A stretch of DNA of 7,043 nt from Gammaproteobacteria bacterium (GTDB lineage Bacteria; Pseudomonadota; Gammaproteobacteria; HK1): the NCBI GenBank assembly GCA_013042035.1, contig JABDQX010000146.1, positions 1 through 7,043 on the forward strand. Direction: 5' to 3'. Shown here in pieces: positions 5,456 to 7,043 of this stretch. How positions within the stretch are numbered: the stretch's first letter is position 1; every line of letters starts with the position of its first letter. Position numbers and translations under genes: made by a program. The notes under the pieces were generated by a model. The model had not been told where the DNA came from and did not search any database. It saw only the letters and a list, made by a program, of their open reading frames with translations.

Positions 5456-6751
5456 ATGTCAAGAACAATGAGGATTATCGCCGCCCTGCTGGTGCTTCTA
5501 CCAGGGCCCGTATTCGCCCAGGAAGTCGCGCTGAACGGGGCCAATACCGCCTGGATCCTAACCGCCACCGCCCTAGTGCTATTCATGACCATCCCCGGTT
5601 TATCGTTGTTCTATGCCGGATTGGTCCGCACCAAGAACGTACTCTCGGTGATGATGCAGTGCTTCGCCATCACCTGCCTGATGTCGTTATTGTGGTTTGT
5701 CTACGGGTACAGTCTGGCGTTCGGCGAGGGTAACGCCTATATCGGTGATCTCAGCAAGATCTTTCTGGTGGGCATTGGTCGGGATTCCCTGTCCGGTGAT
5801 ATACCGGAAACCGTATTCATGGCATTTCAGATGACATTCGCCATCATCACCCCGGCGCTGGTGGTCGGTGGGTTCGCCGAACGCATGAAATTCTCGGCCA
5901 TGCTGTGGTTCTCGGCCATTTGGTTCACCCTGGTATATGTGCCGGTGACCCACTGGGTATGGGGAGGCGGCTGGTTGGGCAGCATGGGGCTTTATGATTT
6001 CGCCGGTGGCACAGTGGTGCATATCACCGCCGGTGTCTCGGCCATTACCGCGGCGATTGTCATGGGTGCGCGCAAGGGCTTCCCCGCGTCAGCCATGCCA
6101 CCCCATAATCTGGCTATTTCGGTTGCCGGAGCCGGTATGCTGTGGGTTGGCTGGTATGGTTTCAATGCCGGATCGGCACTGGCGGCCAATGGGGATGCCG
6201 GCATGGCACTATTGGTCACGCATATTTCGGCCGCCGCCGGATCGCTTTCCTGGATGGCAGTGGAATGGGTCAAATATGGTAAGCCCTCCGTGCTCGGCAT
6301 TATCACCGGTATGGTGGCAGGTCTTGGCACCATTACACCGGCTTCCGGTTTCGTCGGTCCCGGTGGTGCGCTTGTTATTGGTATTACTGCCGGACTGGTC
6401 TGCTTCGGAGCCACCAACTATCTGAAGCGGGTTCTGAAAATCGACGATTCTCTCGACGTCTTTCCAGTGCACGGTGTTGGCGGCATACTCGGGACTCTGG
6501 CCGCGGGCGTCTTTGCCTCCACGGGACTCGGCGTCTTTTCCGGCTTCGGTTTTGCCGACGGCATCGATTCCATGGCCGGACAGATGAGTGTGCAGTCCAT
6601 CGGCGTACTCTCAACCATTGCCTACACCGCAATCATCAGTTTTGTCATCCTCAAGATCATTGATGCCATGGTGGGATTGCGAGTGACCACTGACGAAGAA
6701 ACCGAGGGCCTGGATATCGTTCTGCACGAAGAGAAGGGATATAACCTGTAG
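5456..6751 (+). CDS. amtB: Ammonium transporter AmtB
   Basis: AmtB is a trimeric inner-membrane channel that takes up ammonium, gated by GlnK. The 431 residues include an N-terminal signal peptide (about 1-21, with a likely cut after VFA before QEVAL), as in E. coli AmtB, followed by about eleven hydrophobic segments. Conserved features are PGLSLFYAGLVRTKN (47-61), the segment VPVTHWVWGGGWL (162-174), DFAGGTVVH (181-189) with the first pore histidine H189 and the substrate-site Asp D181, GWYGFNAGS (232-240) with the gate-region Phe F236, and VFPVHGVGGILGT (335-347) with the second pore histidine H339. The cytoplasmic C-terminal tail DEETEGLDIVLHEEKGYNL (413-431) keeps the residues that contact GlnK. 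A strong GGGAGGA ribosome-binding site (5441-5447) precedes the ATG by 8 bases. The gene is co-transcribed with glnK, as usual. Confidence 0.97.
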   Translation: MSRTMRIIAALLVLLPGPVFAQEVALNGANTAWILTATALVLFMTIPGLSLFYAGLVRTKNVLSVMMQCFAITCLMSLLWFVYGYSLAFGEGNAYIGDLSKIFLVGIGRDSLSGDIPETVFMAFQMTFAIITPALVVGGFAERMKFSAMLWFSAIWFTLVYVPVTHWVWGGGWLGSMGLYDFAGGTVVHITAGVSAITAAIVMGARKGFPASAMPPHNLAISVAGAGMLWVGWYGFNAGSALAANGDAGMALLVTHISAAAGSLSWMAVEWVKYGKPSVLGIITGMVAGLGTITPASGFVGPGGALVIGITAGLVCFGATNYLKRVLKIDDSLDVFPVHGVGGILGTLAAGVFASTGLGVFSGFGFADGIDSMAGQMSVQSIGVLSTIAYTAIISFVILKIIDAMVGLRVTTDEETEGLDIVLHEEKGYNL

Positions 6752-6780
6752 GCTGAAAGAATCCAGGGTAAAAGTCGTGT

Positions 6781-6823
6781 AGGATGCTGGCGGGCCATCA
6801 GGCAAACCGCTCACCAGCATCCT
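6781..6823. terminator. Hairpin after amtB, possible transcription terminator
   Basis: AGGATGCTGG at 6781-6790 and CCAGCATCCT at 6814-6823 form a perfect 10-bp stem around a 23-base loop that has some further pairing. It sits 30 bp after the amtB stop and 22 bp before rnhA, where the nitrogen operon would be expected to end. No T-run follows, so a classic intrinsic terminator is not demonstrated. It may instead act as a 3'-end stabiliser or attenuator. Confidence 0.4.
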
Positions 6824-6844
6824 TCATGTCAACGAATTTACGTA

Positions 6845-7043
6845 ATGACCGATACCGTAGAAATCTTCACCGATGGTGCTTGTAGTGGCAATCCCGGTCC
6901 CGGCGGATGGGGGGCACTGCTTCGCTATCGGGGGCATGAAAAGACATTTTCCGGTGCCGAGGCGCAAACCACCAATAACCGCATGGAGCTCATGGCCGCC
7001 ATTGAAGGACTGGCGGCCCTGAAACGGCGGTGTCAGGTAACAC
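6845..7043 (+). CDS. rnhA: Ribonuclease HI, N-terminal part (runs off the right edge)
   Basis: RNase HI cleaves the RNA strand of RNA-DNA hybrids and removes R-loops and primers. The visible 66 codons from ATG 6845 begin MTDTVEIFTDGACSGNPGPG and continue with GGWGALLRYRGHEKTFSG and TTNNRMELMAAIEGLAALK. They align with the E. coli enzyme without gaps at the start, so that the catalytic D10 and E48 fall at the same numbers. The remaining catalytic Asp residues lie beyond the window. No strong ribosome-binding site is visible before the ATG. The gene would normally be close to the YafS-type methyltransferase, but here glnK-amtB stands between. Truncation is only by the window edge. Confidence 0.96.
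   Translation, partial: MTDTVEIFTDGACSGNPGPGGWGALLRYRGHEKTFSGAEAQTTNNRMELMAAIEGLAALKRRCQVT

Overview
The window looks like ordinary chromosome from a moderately GC-rich gammaproteobacterium. That placement is an inference from three things: the protein families, the pairing of a YafS-type methyltransferase with rnhA that is familiar from this class, and a CCA-encoding tRNA-Arg. No ribosomal RNA or other decisive taxonomic marker is present. All recognised genes lie on the + strand.

Region by region: (1) 3-638 is the 3' part of an unrecognised gene that probably begins outside the window. Its stop codon directly abuts the start of cobU. (2) 639-2383 carries two steps of the lower-ligand (nucleotide loop) branch of cobalamin assembly, cobU and cobT. 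They are separated by an 80-bp gap that contains a solo end of a repeat. (3) 2384-2831 is protein-free. It holds a ~183-bp, almost fully palindromic MITE-like element (2421-2603) and tRNA-Arg(CCG) at 2669-2745. (4) 2832-3869 is nadA, quinolinate synthase. (5) 3915-4721 is a YafS-like SAM-dependent methyltransferase. (6) 4722-5101 is a long regulatory intergenic region ending in a near-consensus sigma-54 promoter. (7) 5102-6751 is the glnK-amtB nitrogen-sensing and ammonium-transport operon. (8) After a hairpin, rnhA starts at 6845 and runs off the right edge.

How the genes fit together: CobU activates adenosylcobinamide to its GDP derivative. CobT makes alpha-ribazole phosphate from nicotinate mononucleotide and dimethylbenzimidazole. 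NadA supplies quinolinate, the precursor of that nicotinate mononucleotide, so cobT and nadA are linked through metabolism although a tRNA and a repeat stand between them. The partner synthase cobS is not in the window. GlnK and AmtB form a separate nitrogen module. Its sigma-54 promoter indicates induction under nitrogen limitation, probably through NtrC. It appears to be inserted between the methyltransferase and rnhA, which are commonly close neighbours in this class.

I found no new multi-gene system. The most noteworthy non-standard structure is the palindromic element at 2421-2603 and its 39-bp relative at 1223-1261. The unrecognised gene at the left edge comes next.
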